DNA of 41,974 nt from an uncultured Eubacterium sp. (lineage in GTDB: Bacteria > Bacillota > Clostridia > Lachnospirales > Lachnospiraceae), in assembly GCF_934295145.1 (NCBI RefSeq), contig NZ_CAKRAS010000026.1:1-41974 (forward strand), given 5' to 3'. The notes below the pieces were generated by a model. It ran no database searches and was not told the origin of the DNA. It was given only the letters and a program-made list of their open reading frames with translations. Each line of letters starts with the position of its first letter. Position 1 is the stretch's first letter. Shown in pieces: positions 1 through 7,548 of this stretch. The position numbers and the translations under genes are program-made.

Positions 1-38
1 TGGGAAGATGTTCTTCCTAATTTACGATATTTTGCCAT
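1..38 (-). CDS. rplQ: Ribosomal protein L17, N-terminal fragment (runs off window)
   Basis: Only the first 12 codons are present; they read MAKYRKLGRTSS, the standard L17 start. A GGAGGG ribosome binding site lies 8 nt upstream (47-52). L17 is a 50S protein near the peptide exit tunnel and is the usual last gene of the alpha operon after rpoA, which fits here. The rest of the gene is outside the window. Confidence 0.9.
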   Translation of the reverse strand, partial: MAKYRKLGRTSS

Positions 39-219
39 TTTAATAGCCCTCCATTATTGTGGTTCATCCGGCAACGCTCTTTGGACTTAGATACCGAATG
101 TGATGCGGGGAGACAGCTGTCTGCCCTGTTGATATTCCTCCACTCATGAATGACGACAGATTAACGCCCATCGGTCTTATATTCTCTGCCGATTAATGAG
201 TTATTATAAAAGAATTATT
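39..219 (-). other. rpoA-rplQ spacer with inverted repeats
   Basis: The 181-nt spacer is long for two co-transcribed ribosomal genes. It holds an ATCGG/CCGAT stem (170-174 with 189-193) enclosed by an imperfect CTCATGAAT/ATTAATGAG pair (143-151 with 192-200, sharing two bases with the inner stem), and a GGG-AGACAG/CTGTCT-CCC dyad near 98-116. No T-tract follows these stems, so they look like leader or processing structures rather than terminators. No coding frame is evident. Confidence 0.45.
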
Positions 220-1179
220 CTACTCTTCGCCCTGGTTGAGCTGTAAGCCTAACTCTTTTAATTTTGCCAGTACTTCTTCTAAAGACTTGCGTCCAAGATT
301 ACGAACTTTCATCATGTCTTCCGGTGTTCTGTTTGTCAACTCTTCTACAGTGTTGATTCCAGCTCTCTTCAGGCAGTTGTAAGAACGAACGGATAATTCA
401 AGTTCATCAATGTTCATTTCCAGAACTTTCTCTTTTGCGTTGTCTTCTTTCTCAATCATGACTTCTGCTGTCTTAGCATTCTCAGACAGGTCGATGAAGA
501 GATTCAGATGCTCGCTTAATACTTTTGCTGCAAGGCTGACAGCCTCATCCGGCTCAAGTGTTCCGTTTGTATGAACATCTAATGTAAGTTTATCATAGTC
601 AGTGATCTGACCTACACGTGTATTCTGAATTGTCAGGTTTACACGATCAACCGGTGTGTAGATTGCATCTACAGCGATAACGCCGATCGGTACATCTTCG
701 CCTTTGTTTTTATCTGAGCTTACGTATCCACGTCCTTTTGTAATTGTCAGTTCCATGTATAACTTGGAATCTACACCACCGTTTAAGTGAGCAATTACAA
801 GATCCGGGTTCATGATCTGGATATCCGGATCAGCCTGGATATCAGCTGCAGTAACAACGCCTTCACCTTCAAATTCAATGTAAGCAACTTTAGATTCATT
901 TGTCGGACTGGTATTCTTTAAAGCCAAATTTTTGATGTTCATGATGATCTCAGTAACATCCTCTTTAACACCTGGGATTGAGCTGAACTCATGTAAAACA
1001 CCATCAATCTTTACCTGACTAACTGCTGCTCCCGGCAATGAAGAAAGCATGATTCTTCTCAGGGAATTACCAAGAGTAATGCCGTAACCTCTTTCGAGCG
1101 GCTCTACGACAAATTTGCCATACTTTTTGTCTTCTGAAATTTCAGCAATCTCAATTTTTGGTTTTTCGAAATCGAACAC
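220..1179 (-). CDS. rpoA: DNA-directed RNA polymerase subunit alpha
   Basis: The 319-residue product is the RNA polymerase alpha subunit, whose dimer nucleates assembly of the core enzyme. The N-terminal domain carries the family signature around GYGITLGNSLRRIMLSSLPG (residues about 32-51). The C-terminal domain has the helix-hairpin-helix that contacts UP elements and regulators (VRNLGRKSLEEVLAKL). The longest frame starts 18 codons earlier, but a GTG at 1177-1179 preceded by AAGGAGGGA (1186-1194) gives the conserved start (M)FDFEKPKIEI. It is in the alpha operon after rpsD. Confidence 0.97.
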   Translation of the reverse strand: MFDFEKPKIEIAEISEDKKYGKFVVEPLERGYGITLGNSLRRIMLSSLPGAAVSQVKIDGVLHEFSSIPGVKEDVTEIIMNIKNLALKNTSPTNESKVAYIEFEGEGVVTAADIQADPDIQIMNPDLVIAHLNGGVDSKLYMELTITKGRGYVSSDKNKGEDVPIGVIAVDAIYTPVDRVNLTIQNTRVGQITDYDKLTLDVHTNGTLEPDEAVSLAAKVLSEHLNLFIDLSENAKTAEVMIEKEDNAKEKVLEMNIDELELSVRSYNCLKRAGINTVEELTNRTPEDMMKVRNLGRKSLEEVLAKLKELGLQLNQGEE

Positions 1180-1307
1180 TGTACGTCCCTCCTTAAATTT
1201 TATACTAATCAGTGCTTTTATTTTAAGACACAAAAATCATCCGCCTGCATGATGCCATGAAGCGTCTGATTTTTGTGCAAATTCGGCACTGCTCGTTGCC
1301 TACATGA

Positions 1308-1901
1308 TTATTTAGAATATAACTCGACGATAAGCATCTCGTCTACCGGTACATCGATCATCTCGCGTGTCGGTAACTCTTTAACTTCGCCTTTCAGGTT
1401 CTCCTGATCAACATCAAGCCATTCCGGAACGAGACGACCTGCTGTTACCTCAAGGATATCTTTATATCTCTGAGAGCTTTTAGCGTTCTCTTTGATTTCG
1501 ATTGTGTCACCAGCTTTTACTAAGTAAGACGGAATGTTTACGCATTTGCCGTTTACTAATACATGCTTGTGATCTACGATCTGTCTAGCTTCTTTTCTTG
1601 TTCTAGCTAATCCAAGACGGAATACTACGTTGTCAAGTCTGCTCTCAAGAATTGTCATGAGGTTTGCACCAGTCATGCCTTTCATTCTATCAGCTTTCTC
1701 ATAGTAGTTGTGGAAAGGTTTCTCCAGAACTCCGTAGATGAATTTTGCTTTCTGTTTTTCTCTTAACTGAAGACCATACTCAGAGATCTTCTTGTTTGCT
1801 CTTTTTGACTGTCTATTTGATTTTTTATCAATTCCTAAATAAATCGGATCCATACCAAGGGATCTGCATCTTTTAAGAACAGGTACTCTATTTACTGCCA
1901 T
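1308..1901 (-). CDS. rpsD: 30S ribosomal protein S4
   Basis: S4 is a primary 16S rRNA binder that starts 30S assembly and is an autogenous repressor in several bacteria. The 197-residue protein has the central ISEYGLQLREKQKAKFIYG segment and an S4 RNA-binding domain around residues 88-150 (SRLDNVVFRLGLARTRKEAR). The start has a TTAGGAGGTG ribosome binding site. The gene lies between rpsK and rpoA, the usual Gram-positive alpha-operon position; no zinc-binding Cys cluster is present at the N terminus. Confidence 0.97.
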   Translation of the reverse strand: MAVNRVPVLKRCRSLGMDPIYLGIDKKSNRQSKRANKKISEYGLQLREKQKAKFIYGVLEKPFHNYYEKADRMKGMTGANLMTILESRLDNVVFRLGLARTRKEARQIVDHKHVLVNGKCVNIPSYLVKAGDTIEIKENAKSSQRYKDILEVTAGRLVPEWLDVDQENLKGEVKELPTREMIDVPVDEMLIVELYSK

Positions 1902-1920
1902 CTCAGACTACACCTCCTAA

Positions 1921-2316
1921 TTAGACTCTTCTACGTTTTGGCGGACGACAACCGTTGTGAGGTACCGGAGTAACGTCTGTGATACTTGTTACTTCAAGGC
2001 CGCTTGCGGAAAGAGCACGGATAGCTGCTTCTCTTCCTGAACCCGGTCCTTTTACGAATACGTCTACTGTTTTAAGACCATGAATGAGCGCTGCTTTTGT
2101 AGCAGTCTCTGCTGCCATCTGTGCAGCATAAGGAGTAGATTTTCTTGAACCTCTAAATCCAAGACCACCGGCACTTGCCCATGATAAAGCATTGCCTTCA
2201 GCGTCTGTCAATGTAACGATTGTATTATTGAAAGAAGACTGAATATGTGCCTGTCCACGTTCAACGTTTTTCTTTACACGCTTTTTAGTCACTTTCTTTG
2301 TAACTTTCTTAGCCAT
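1921..2316 (-). CDS. rpsK: 30S ribosomal protein S11
   Basis: The 131-residue protein is S11 of the 30S platform. It ends with the conserved VTPVPHNGCRPPKRRRV and contains GPGSGREAAIRAL and the SSFNNTIVTLTD strand. The first 18 residues are very Lys-rich (alternating KKVTKK), as expected for a disordered rRNA-binding tail. It sits 19 nt upstream of rpsD and 82 nt after rpsM. Confidence 0.97.
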   Translation of the reverse strand: MAKKVTKKVTKKRVKKNVERGQAHIQSSFNNTIVTLTDAEGNALSWASAGGLGFRGSRKSTPYAAQMAAETATKAALIHGLKTVDVFVKGPGSGREAAIRALSASGLEVTSITDVTPVPHNGCRPPKRRRV

Positions 2317-2352
2317 AATTAAACTAACCTACTTTCTACAGATTTTTGTCAA

Positions 2353-2400
2353 AATGCATTGCGGTCTGTCTTCAGGACGACCTCTCTATCTCAATGCATT
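2353..2400 (-). other. Hairpin directly after rpsM
   Basis: Two copies of the self-complementary AATGCATT (2353-2360 and 2393-2400) can pair, enclosing a second stem GGTC-GTC/GAC-GACC around a TTCAG loop. The outer arm overlaps the rpsM stop codon. No T-run follows, so it is more likely an RNA processing or stability hairpin than a terminator. Function is not shown by the sequence. Confidence 0.5.
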
Positions 2401-2767
2401 ATTTTTTCTTGTTTGCTACTGTTCTCTTCGGACCTTTTCTTGTTCTAGCATTGGTCTTTGTTTTCTGACCACGAACCGGAAGTCCTTTTCTGTGACGGAT
2501 ACCACGATAGCATCCAATCTCCTGAAGTCTCTTGATGTTCATAGCAACTTCTCTTCTTAAGTCACCTTCTACTGTCTGAGACTCATCGATTACTGCACTG
2601 ATTCTCTTAACATCATCATCTGTTAAGTCTTTGCAGCGGATATTAGGATCAACTTTTGCTTCTGCAAGAATACGATTGGAACTTGCAACGCCAATACCAT
2701 AAATATAAGTCAAGCCAATCTCTACACGTTTTTCTCTTGGTAAATCTACACCTGCGATACGAGCCAT
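2399..2767 (-). CDS. rpsM: 30S ribosomal protein S13
   Basis: S13 sits on the 30S head and contacts the P-site tRNA and the 50S subunit. The 122-residue protein begins MARIAGVDLPREKRVEIGLTYI-like and ends with the conserved basic tail containing HRKGLPVRGQKTKTNARTRK. A GGAGGTG ribosome binding site precedes the ATG. It follows rpmJ in the alpha operon, but with an unusual gap of about 350 nt. Confidence 0.97.
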   Translation of the reverse strand: MARIAGVDLPREKRVEIGLTYIYGIGVASSNRILAEAKVDPNIRCKDLTDDDVKRISAVIDESQTVEGDLRREVAMNIKRLQEIGCYRGIRHRKGLPVRGQKTKTNARTRKGPKRTVANKKK

Positions 2768-3124
2768 GTGTGTTTACACCTCCATAATGATTTCGTTTTC
2801 TTAGTTACATTCCGATACATTTTATGCAGCTCCGGATTACCCGGCCTGAAATGTGTGCACAACCTGTATCAGCTGTTCATTAATGCTTCTATATTATAAT
2901 AGAAACATTACAGTGTCGTTTTATCTTCCGCCATGAACAGCAAAATTCAGAGGGAATCTTGCTGCAGCCGCACATCCGGAAAATTTCAGGAGACGCTGTA
3001 ATCCCTTCTGATTCAAACAGATCCTGTTCCAAATTGGTACTCTGTGGCAGAGTGCTCCACGGAGGAACGGATTAGCAGTTTCGCGTTGTCTCCAACCTGC
3101 TCTCATCATCTATTTAAAGAATGA
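2768..3124 (-). other. Long structured rpmJ-rpsM spacer, no convincing gene
   Basis: This 357-nt gap separates two genes that are normally adjacent. It holds an 11-bp hairpin AATGCTTCTAT/ATAGAAACATT (2882-2909, one wobble on the transcribed strand), ACTCTG/CAGAGT (3039-3053), and AACAG/CTGTT (3016-3028). A 62-codon open frame at 2921-3109 has no ribosome binding site and no recognisable composition, so I do not call it. A TATAAT lies in the first hairpin but has no acceptable -35. Confidence 0.5.
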
Positions 3125-3238
3125 TTAACCCTGTCTCTGTTTGTGCTTCGGATTTTCACAGATAATTCTGATGCTTCCTTTTCTTTTAATTACTTTGCAT
3201 TTTTCGCAAATAGGTTTAACTGATGATCTTACCTTCAC
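3125..3238 (-). CDS. rpmJ: 50S ribosomal protein L36
   Basis: The 37-residue protein is L36 of the zinc-binding (C+) type: C-x2-C then C-x4-H as in CEKCK and CENPKHK. The open frame continues 40 codons upstream, but the real start is a GTG at 3236-3238 (V)KVRSSVKPICEKC preceded by GGAAAGGAGG (about 3245-3254). It is the first gene downstream of the alpha-operon promoter and of a terminator-like hairpin. Confidence 0.95.
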   Translation of the reverse strand: MKVRSSVKPICEKCKVIKRKGSIRIICENPKHKQRQG

Positions 3239-3260
3239 AGCAAATCCTCCTTTCCTTAAA

Positions 3261-3371
3261 CAAAAAAACTCCATACTATAAAGCTTTTTCGTTTTGTGAA
3301 TAGAAGCCAGGAAATATACATAATATTCCCTTGGTTCTCCAAAAGCGTCATTAAGCATTATAGCATGGAGT
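3261..3371 (-). terminator. Terminator-like stem-loop with U7 tract between infA and rpmJ
   Basis: On the minus strand ACTCCATGCTATAA (3371-3358) can pair over 14 bp, with one G-U, with TTATAGTATGGAGT (3281-3268), followed at once by seven T (3268-3262). The loop is large (about 76 nt) but contains small stems (TTGG/CCAA and GGAAAT/ATATTCC). The 5' arm contains the -10 box of the alpha-operon promoter, so only read-through RNA from infA would contain both arms. Confidence 0.6.
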
Positions 3372-3385
3372 ATTCATGATTGCAA
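3357..3385 (-). promoter_or_regulatory. Promoter of the alpha operon (rpmJ-rpsM-rpsK-rpsD-rpoA-rplQ)
   Basis: TTGCAA (3380-3385), a 17-nt spacer and TATAAT (3357-3362) with an extended TG one base upstream of the -10 form a strong vegetative-sigma promoter reading leftwards. The expected start of transcription is near 3350, about 110 nt before rpmJ. Confidence 0.8.
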
Positions 3386-3434
3386 GATTTTTTTCTAAGA
3401 TTTTTTCATTCTTTTTGTACGAAAATAAGTACTC

Positions 3435-3653
3435 TTACTTATCTCTCCAGGTAATTCTGCCCTTTGTCAGATCATACGGAGAAAGTGCTACTTTCACCTG
3501 ATCACCCGGTAAAATACGGATAAAGTTAGTACGCAGTTTACCACTGATATGAGCAAGTACCTGATGACCATTCTCTAATTCTACCTGAAACATCGCATTC
3601 GGAAGTTTCTCTACAACGGTTCCGGTCATTTCAATTACATCTGCTTTTGACAT
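3435..3653 (-). CDS. infA: Translation initiation factor IF-1
   Basis: The 72-residue protein is a single OB-fold IF-1, which occupies the 30S A site during initiation. It has the family pattern MSKADVIEMTGTVVEKLPNA and HISGKLRTNFIRILPGDQVKV. AGGAGGCAAATCA precedes the ATG. It is the last gene of the adk-map-KOW-infA group; the alpha-operon promoter follows. Confidence 0.97.
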   Translation of the reverse strand: MSKADVIEMTGTVVEKLPNAMFQVELENGHQVLAHISGKLRTNFIRILPGDQVKVALSPYDLTKGRITWRDK

Positions 3654-3706
3654 TGATTTGCCTCCTGTTATTATTCTGCTGTAAATCTACTCGGCTCTGA
3701 TTGATT

Positions 3707-3976
3707 TTATTCTGCCTCATTTAAATACTGTTTATACAGTTTGAGTGCCCGCTTAACGTTCAGATCGCTCCAGGACTCTTCTTTCTGAAATATCTCCTCT
3801 ACCTCGGCAGGCAGTCTACGGATCAGCTGGATATGTCTACGGTTTTTGCGCTTTGGCTGCGCACACAGCTTCAGCGTACCATCCGCAACATAGACAAAAT
3901 TGCCCTCTTCTCCGGTGATAACATAATAATGTCCCTTATCATGTCCCGCCATTGACAATGCCAGTTCTACATGCAT
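3707..3976 (-). CDS. KOW-domain RNA-binding protein
   Basis: An 89-residue protein of the KOW/L14e-like type commonly found between map and infA in Clostridia. The N-terminal half is beta-rich (HYYVITGEEGNFVYVADGTLKL) and is followed by a basic patch (PKRKNRRHIQLIRRLP) and an acidic helical tail. The role is unproven; the family context suggests ribosome-associated RNA binding. Its ATG overlaps the 3' end of map by 10 nt and its GGAGG lies inside map, so the two are probably translationally coupled. Confidence 0.8.
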   Translation of the reverse strand: MHVELALSMAGHDKGHYYVITGEEGNFVYVADGTLKLCAQPKRKNRRHIQLIRRLPAEVEEIFQKEESWSDLNVKRALKLYKQYLNEAE

Positions 3977-4764
3977 CCCAGTCCTCCGTTCTGCATCAGA
4001 ATGCGCTCATCCTCTGTCAGTGTTAGAATTTCCGGCTCACCGTCTGTGATCAGAATTGTATTCTCGTAATGAGCAGACAGAGAACCATCCTCTGTGATAA
4101 CAGTCCAGTCATCATCCGTCCATTCTACATCATAACGTCCGGCATTTACCATTGGCTCAATAGCCAGTGTCATACCCGGACGCAGACGGATGCCTCTGCT
4201 TTTCTGGATAAAATTCGGAATCTGTGGATCTTCATGTAATTCACAGCCTACACCGTGTCCTACCAGATCTCTGACCACGCCGTATCCGAATTTCTCACAA
4301 TATGCACCGATGGCATTGGAAATCTCATGTAAATGATTGCCAGCCTTGGCGTATTTGATTCCTTCAAAAAAGCTCTGTCTGGTACGTTCGATCAATAACC
4401 GCGCTTCTTCTGAAACTTCACCGATCGCATGAGTTCTTGCAGCATCTGAATGATAGCCTTTATAGATACATCCCATATCAAGACTTACAATATCACCGTC
4501 TTTGATGATTCTTTTTGCTGACGGGATACCATGTACTACCTCATTATTAATGGAAACACACACGGATCCCGGAAAGCCACCATAATTTTTAAAATTCGGT
4601 ACACAGCCGCAGCTTCGGATCATATCTTCTGCAATGCTGTCTACTTCCAGGGTGGACATTCCTGCTTTCAGCTCTTTTCCAAGATCCTGATGAATCTTGG
4701 CAATGATATGGCAAGACTTGCGGATCAACTCAATTTCACGTTCAGATTTAATAGTTACTGACAT
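3967..4764 (-). CDS. map: Type I methionine aminopeptidase
   Basis: The 265-residue enzyme removes N-terminal methionine from nascent proteins. The metal ligands of the pita-bread fold are visible: Asp in SLDMGCIYKGYHSDAART (two Asp), His in GHGVGCELHEDP, Glu in AIEPMVN and Glu in SAHYENTILIT. The frame opens four codons earlier, but GGAGG lies 5 nt before the second ATG (MSVTIKSEREIELI), so that start is preferred. A short C-terminal tail (about 15 residues) extends past the catalytic domain and ends in GLGCM. Confidence 0.95.
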   Translation of the reverse strand: MSVTIKSEREIELIRKSCHIIAKIHQDLGKELKAGMSTLEVDSIAEDMIRSCGCVPNFKNYGGFPGSVCVSINNEVVHGIPSAKRIIKDGDIVSLDMGCIYKGYHSDAARTHAIGEVSEEARLLIERTRQSFFEGIKYAKAGNHLHEISNAIGAYCEKFGYGVVRDLVGHGVGCELHEDPQIPNFIQKSRGIRLRPGMTLAIEPMVNAGRYDVEWTDDDWTVITEDGSLSAHYENTILITDGEPEILTLTEDERILMQNGGLGCM

Positions 4765-4785
4765 CTCATCCTCCATTCTGGAGCC

Positions 4786-5430
4786 TTAAGCTTCTAACAT
4801 TTTCACAATTTCCTCAAAAACAGTTTCCATCGGCTGCGTGCCGTCTACTGTCTTCAAGATCCCCTGATCACCATAATAGTCGATCAGCGGTTTTGTCTGT
4901 GCATGGTATACATCCAGACGTTTTTTTACGGTCTCCGGTTTGTCATCATCACGGAGAACTACAGGCTCACCGCAACGATCACAAATTCCAGGTTTCTTCG
5001 TTGGAATATTGACAATATGATATGTTGCACCACAATTTAAGCATGCTCGTCTACCGGACATTCTGGAAATAATGTTCTCATCCGGAACATCTACATTGAC
5101 CGCATAGTCCATTTTCTCATTGCGCTCATTTAAGGCTTCTGTCAGACACTCTGCCTGCGGAATTGTTCTTGGAAAACCATCCAGGATGAATCCGTTTTTG
5201 CAGTCATCCTCGGAAATACGGTCAACAACCAGATCACATGTCAGTTCATCCGGAACAAGAAGTCCCTCATCCATGTATGTTTTGGCCTTTTTACCAAGTT
5301 CTGTACCATTTTTGATATTTGCACGGAAAATATCTCCTGTGGAAATATGCGGAATATCAAATTTGTCTGAAATTTTCTTTGCCTGTGTTCCTTTTCCGGC
5401 ACCTGGTGCCCCTAGCATAATTATTTTCAT
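4786..5430 (-). CDS. adk: Adenylate kinase
   Basis: The 214-residue enzyme interconverts ATP, AMP and ADP. It has the P-loop GAPGAGKGTQ (residues 7-16), the AMP-site segment STGDIFR, the DGFPRT motif, and a long LID domain with a four-Cys zinc site (CLNCG and CDRCGEP), typical of Gram-positive enzymes. The ribosome binding site is GGAGGAGG. It is next to secY as in most bacteria, but separated by a hairpin and a probable own promoter. Confidence 0.97.
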   Translation of the reverse strand: MKIIMLGAPGAGKGTQAKKISDKFDIPHISTGDIFRANIKNGTELGKKAKTYMDEGLLVPDELTCDLVVDRISEDDCKNGFILDGFPRTIPQAECLTEALNERNEKMDYAVNVDVPDENIISRMSGRRACLNCGATYHIVNIPTKKPGICDRCGEPVVLRDDDKPETVKKRLDVYHAQTKPLIDYYGDQGILKTVDGTQPMETVFEEIVKMLEA

Positions 5431-5504
5431 CTTTTTCCTCCTCCGATTTCTGAGCCGTCCCTTATCGCTCTCTCTACATTTTACAGGATAGATTGCTTTT
5501 TGAA

Positions 5505-5533
5505 AATATATGTTTTTATAAAATTACTGTAAA
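5505..5533 (-). promoter_or_regulatory. Probable promoter of adk-map-KOW-infA
   Basis: TTTACA (5528-5533), a 17-nt spacer and TATATT (5505-5510) read leftwards just after the secY hairpin. Each box matches consensus at five of six positions. The expected transcription start is near 5498, about 67 nt before adk. Confidence 0.6.
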
Positions 5534-5539
5534 ACACAA

Positions 5540-5570
5540 TTGGAGATACCTGTAGTTCAAGTATCTCCAA
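5540..5570 (-). terminator. Hairpin just after secY (weak terminator or attenuator)
   Basis: TTGGAGATAC and GTATCTCCAA form a perfect 10-bp stem with an 11-nt loop, starting 7 nt after the secY stop codon. On the transcribed strand it is followed by TTGTGTTTTA, a poor U-tract, so termination is probably partial. Confidence 0.6.
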
Positions 5571-5577
5571 CTGTACA

Positions 5578-6894
5578 TTAATCGTTTAAAAATCCTTTAT
5601 AATTCCGAACTAACATCCGGGATTCGATCTGCTTTAAGGTCTCGATGATAACACCAACGATGATGATCAGAGATGTTCCACCAAATGAGATAGATGCATT
5701 GAATGCTCCCTCAAAGAAGATTGGAATAACTGCAACAATTACCAGGCCTACGGCACCGATAAAGATGATGTAGTTTAAGATTTTTGTCAGATAGTCACTG
5801 GTCGGTTTACCTGGACGGATGCCCGGGATAAATCCTCCCTGTTTTTTCATATTGTCTGCAATTTCCAGCGGATTGAATGTAATAGATGTATAGAAATATG
5901 CAAATGCAATAACTAATACAATATATACAATTAATCCAATAGAGTAAATCGGTTCATTGAAATCGCACCAGTTGGACTGATTTAACATTTTAAGAATTGT
6001 ACCGCCAATTCCGTTTCCACCTGATTTACCAAGCAGCTGCATGATGATCAGAGGGAACATGAACAGGGACTGTGCAAAGATGATTGGAATAACTCCGGCT
6101 GTATTCACTTTTAATGGAATATAGGAGGACTGTCCGCCAATCTGCTTTCTTCCCTGAACCTTTCTGGAATACTGTACCGGAATTCTCCGCTCAGCACCCT
6201 GTAAAGTTACAGTCAGTACGGTTACCGCAATGATAATTGCAACGATGATTGCAAGGTTCAGTACCTGGAATGCAATTTCTTTTCCTTTTACAAACTGTTC
6301 AAATAATAATGTAAGATCCTGCGGAATTCTGGAGATAATATTGATTGTCAATACAATGGAAATACCATTTCCTACACCATTCTCCGTAATTCTCTCACCA
6401 ATCCACATAATAACTGTGGATCCAGCTGTTAATGTAACAACGGCTGTGATGATATTTAATGCATTATACTCCAGAAGCAGACCACTTTTACCGAATCCAA
6501 TTGCCATAGCTAAGGATTCCATTAATGCAAGTGCAACTGTAAGATAACGCGTGATCGCAGTCATCTTTTTACGACCTTCTTCTCCGTCTTTCTGCAGTTC
6601 TTCCAGTTTTGGAATCGCAATTGTTAAAAGCTGGATAATGATAGAAGACGTAATGTATGGAGTAATATTTAATGCAAATACCGACATCTTCTCAAAAGAA
6701 CCGCCGGTAATTGCATCAAAAAATCCGAAAGCGCTGCCTGAGTTTCCTGAAAACCATTCTGAGAAATAGTTTCCATTTACTCCCGGAATCGGAAGCTGTG
6801 TACCGATTCGTACCACAACTAACATGAGCAGGGTATAAATGATACGGCTTCTGATTTCCTTGAGTTTAAATGCGTTACGGACTGTTTCAAGCAT
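5578..6894 (-). CDS. secY: Protein translocase subunit SecY
   Basis: The 438-residue, 10-helix membrane protein is the channel of the Sec translocon. It starts MLETVRNAFKLKEIRSRIIYT, has the plug-region NYFSEWF and the conserved cytoplasmic loops around RIPVQYSRK and KQGGFIPGIRPGKPT. Its ATG shares one base with the rplO stop (TAATG), so translation is coupled. It closes the spc part of the superoperon. Confidence 0.97.
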   Translation of the reverse strand: MLETVRNAFKLKEIRSRIIYTLLMLVVVRIGTQLPIPGVNGNYFSEWFSGNSGSAFGFFDAITGGSFEKMSVFALNITPYITSSIIIQLLTIAIPKLEELQKDGEEGRKKMTAITRYLTVALALMESLAMAIGFGKSGLLLEYNALNIITAVVTLTAGSTVIMWIGERITENGVGNGISIVLTINIISRIPQDLTLLFEQFVKGKEIAFQVLNLAIIVAIIIAVTVLTVTLQGAERRIPVQYSRKVQGRKQIGGQSSYIPLKVNTAGVIPIIFAQSLFMFPLIIMQLLGKSGGNGIGGTILKMLNQSNWCDFNEPIYSIGLIVYIVLVIAFAYFYTSITFNPLEIADNMKKQGGFIPGIRPGKPTSDYLTKILNYIIFIGAVGLVIVAVIPIFFEGAFNASISFGGTSLIIIVGVIIETLKQIESRMLVRNYKGFLND

Positions 6895-7334
6895 TAGATC
6901 ACCTCTGCATTTCCGCCAAGTGCCTCAATTTTTTCTTTTGCTGATGCACTGAAAGCGTTTGCCTGAACTGTAAGTTTCTTTGTCAGTTCACCGTTACCAA
7001 GGATTTTAACGCCATCTCTTGGGTTTTTAACGATTCCTGCCTCGATCAGAGTATCTACAGTTACAACTGTATCATTCTCAAATCTCTCAAGTGCGGAAAC
7101 GTTTACAGAAACGATTTCTTTAGAGTTTCTGCAAGTGAATCCTCTTTTCGGGATTCTTCTGTATAATGGCATCTGACCACCTTCAAAGCCTGGTCTTGGA
7201 GCTCCGGAACGAGCTTTCTGTCCTTTATGGCCTTTACCTGCTGTCTTACCATTTCCTGAACCGTGTCCACGGCCTCTTCTGAAGTTATCGCTGTGTTTTG
7301 AACCTTCTGCTGGTTTTAAGTTTGATAAATCCAT
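6894..7334 (-). CDS. rplO: 50S ribosomal protein L15
   Basis: The 146-residue protein has the Gly/Lys/Arg-rich N-terminal extension of L15 (RGRGHGSGNGKTAGKGHKGQ) that threads into 23S rRNA, followed by GFEGGQMPLYRRIPKRGF. It is a late 50S assembly protein. It overlaps secY by one base and follows rpmD by 18 nt. Confidence 0.97.
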   Translation of the reverse strand: MDLSNLKPAEGSKHSDNFRRGRGHGSGNGKTAGKGHKGQKARSGAPRPGFEGGQMPLYRRIPKRGFTCRNSKEIVSVNVSALERFENDTVVTVDTLIEAGIVKNPRDGVKILGNGELTKKLTVQANAFSASAKEKIEALGGNAEVI

Positions 7335-7352
7335 CGTGGCACCTCCTAACTA

Positions 7353-7535
7353 TTAGATTTCTTCTACTTTTACTAAATGTCTAACCTGCTGAATCATACC
7401 ACGAACTGCTGCGTTATCCGGCATTTCTACAGTTTTGTTTACTTTTCTTAAACCTAAAGCTTCAACTGTTTTAACATGTTTCGGAACTGCACCGATTGTA
7501 GATTTCACAAGTGTGATTTTTAATTTACCTGCCAT
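7353..7535 (-). CDS. rpmD: 50S ribosomal protein L30
   Basis: This 60-residue protein has the short bacterial L30 layout: LKITLVKSTIGAVPKHVKTV, LGLRKVNKTVEMPDNAAVRGMI, and a C-terminal VRHLVKVEEI. GGAGGGA precedes the start. It lies between rpsE and rplO, its standard spc-operon place. Confidence 0.97.
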   Translation of the reverse strand: MAGKLKITLVKSTIGAVPKHVKTVEALGLRKVNKTVEMPDNAAVRGMIQQVRHLVKVEEI

Positions 7536-7548
7536 CTTATATCCCTCC

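Noticed and set aside
2893..2898. Internal promoter before rpsM
   Set aside because: A TATAAT is present but no acceptable -35 is found at 16-18 nt spacing.
2921..3109. 62-codon open frame between rpmJ and rpsM
   Set aside because: No ribosome binding site, no recognisable family, and it runs through several inverted repeats.
3239..3358. 40-codon N-terminal extension of L36 opening at ATG 3358
   Set aside because: It would give a fused L36 never seen in the family; the GTG at 3238 has a perfect ribosome binding site and the canonical protein length.
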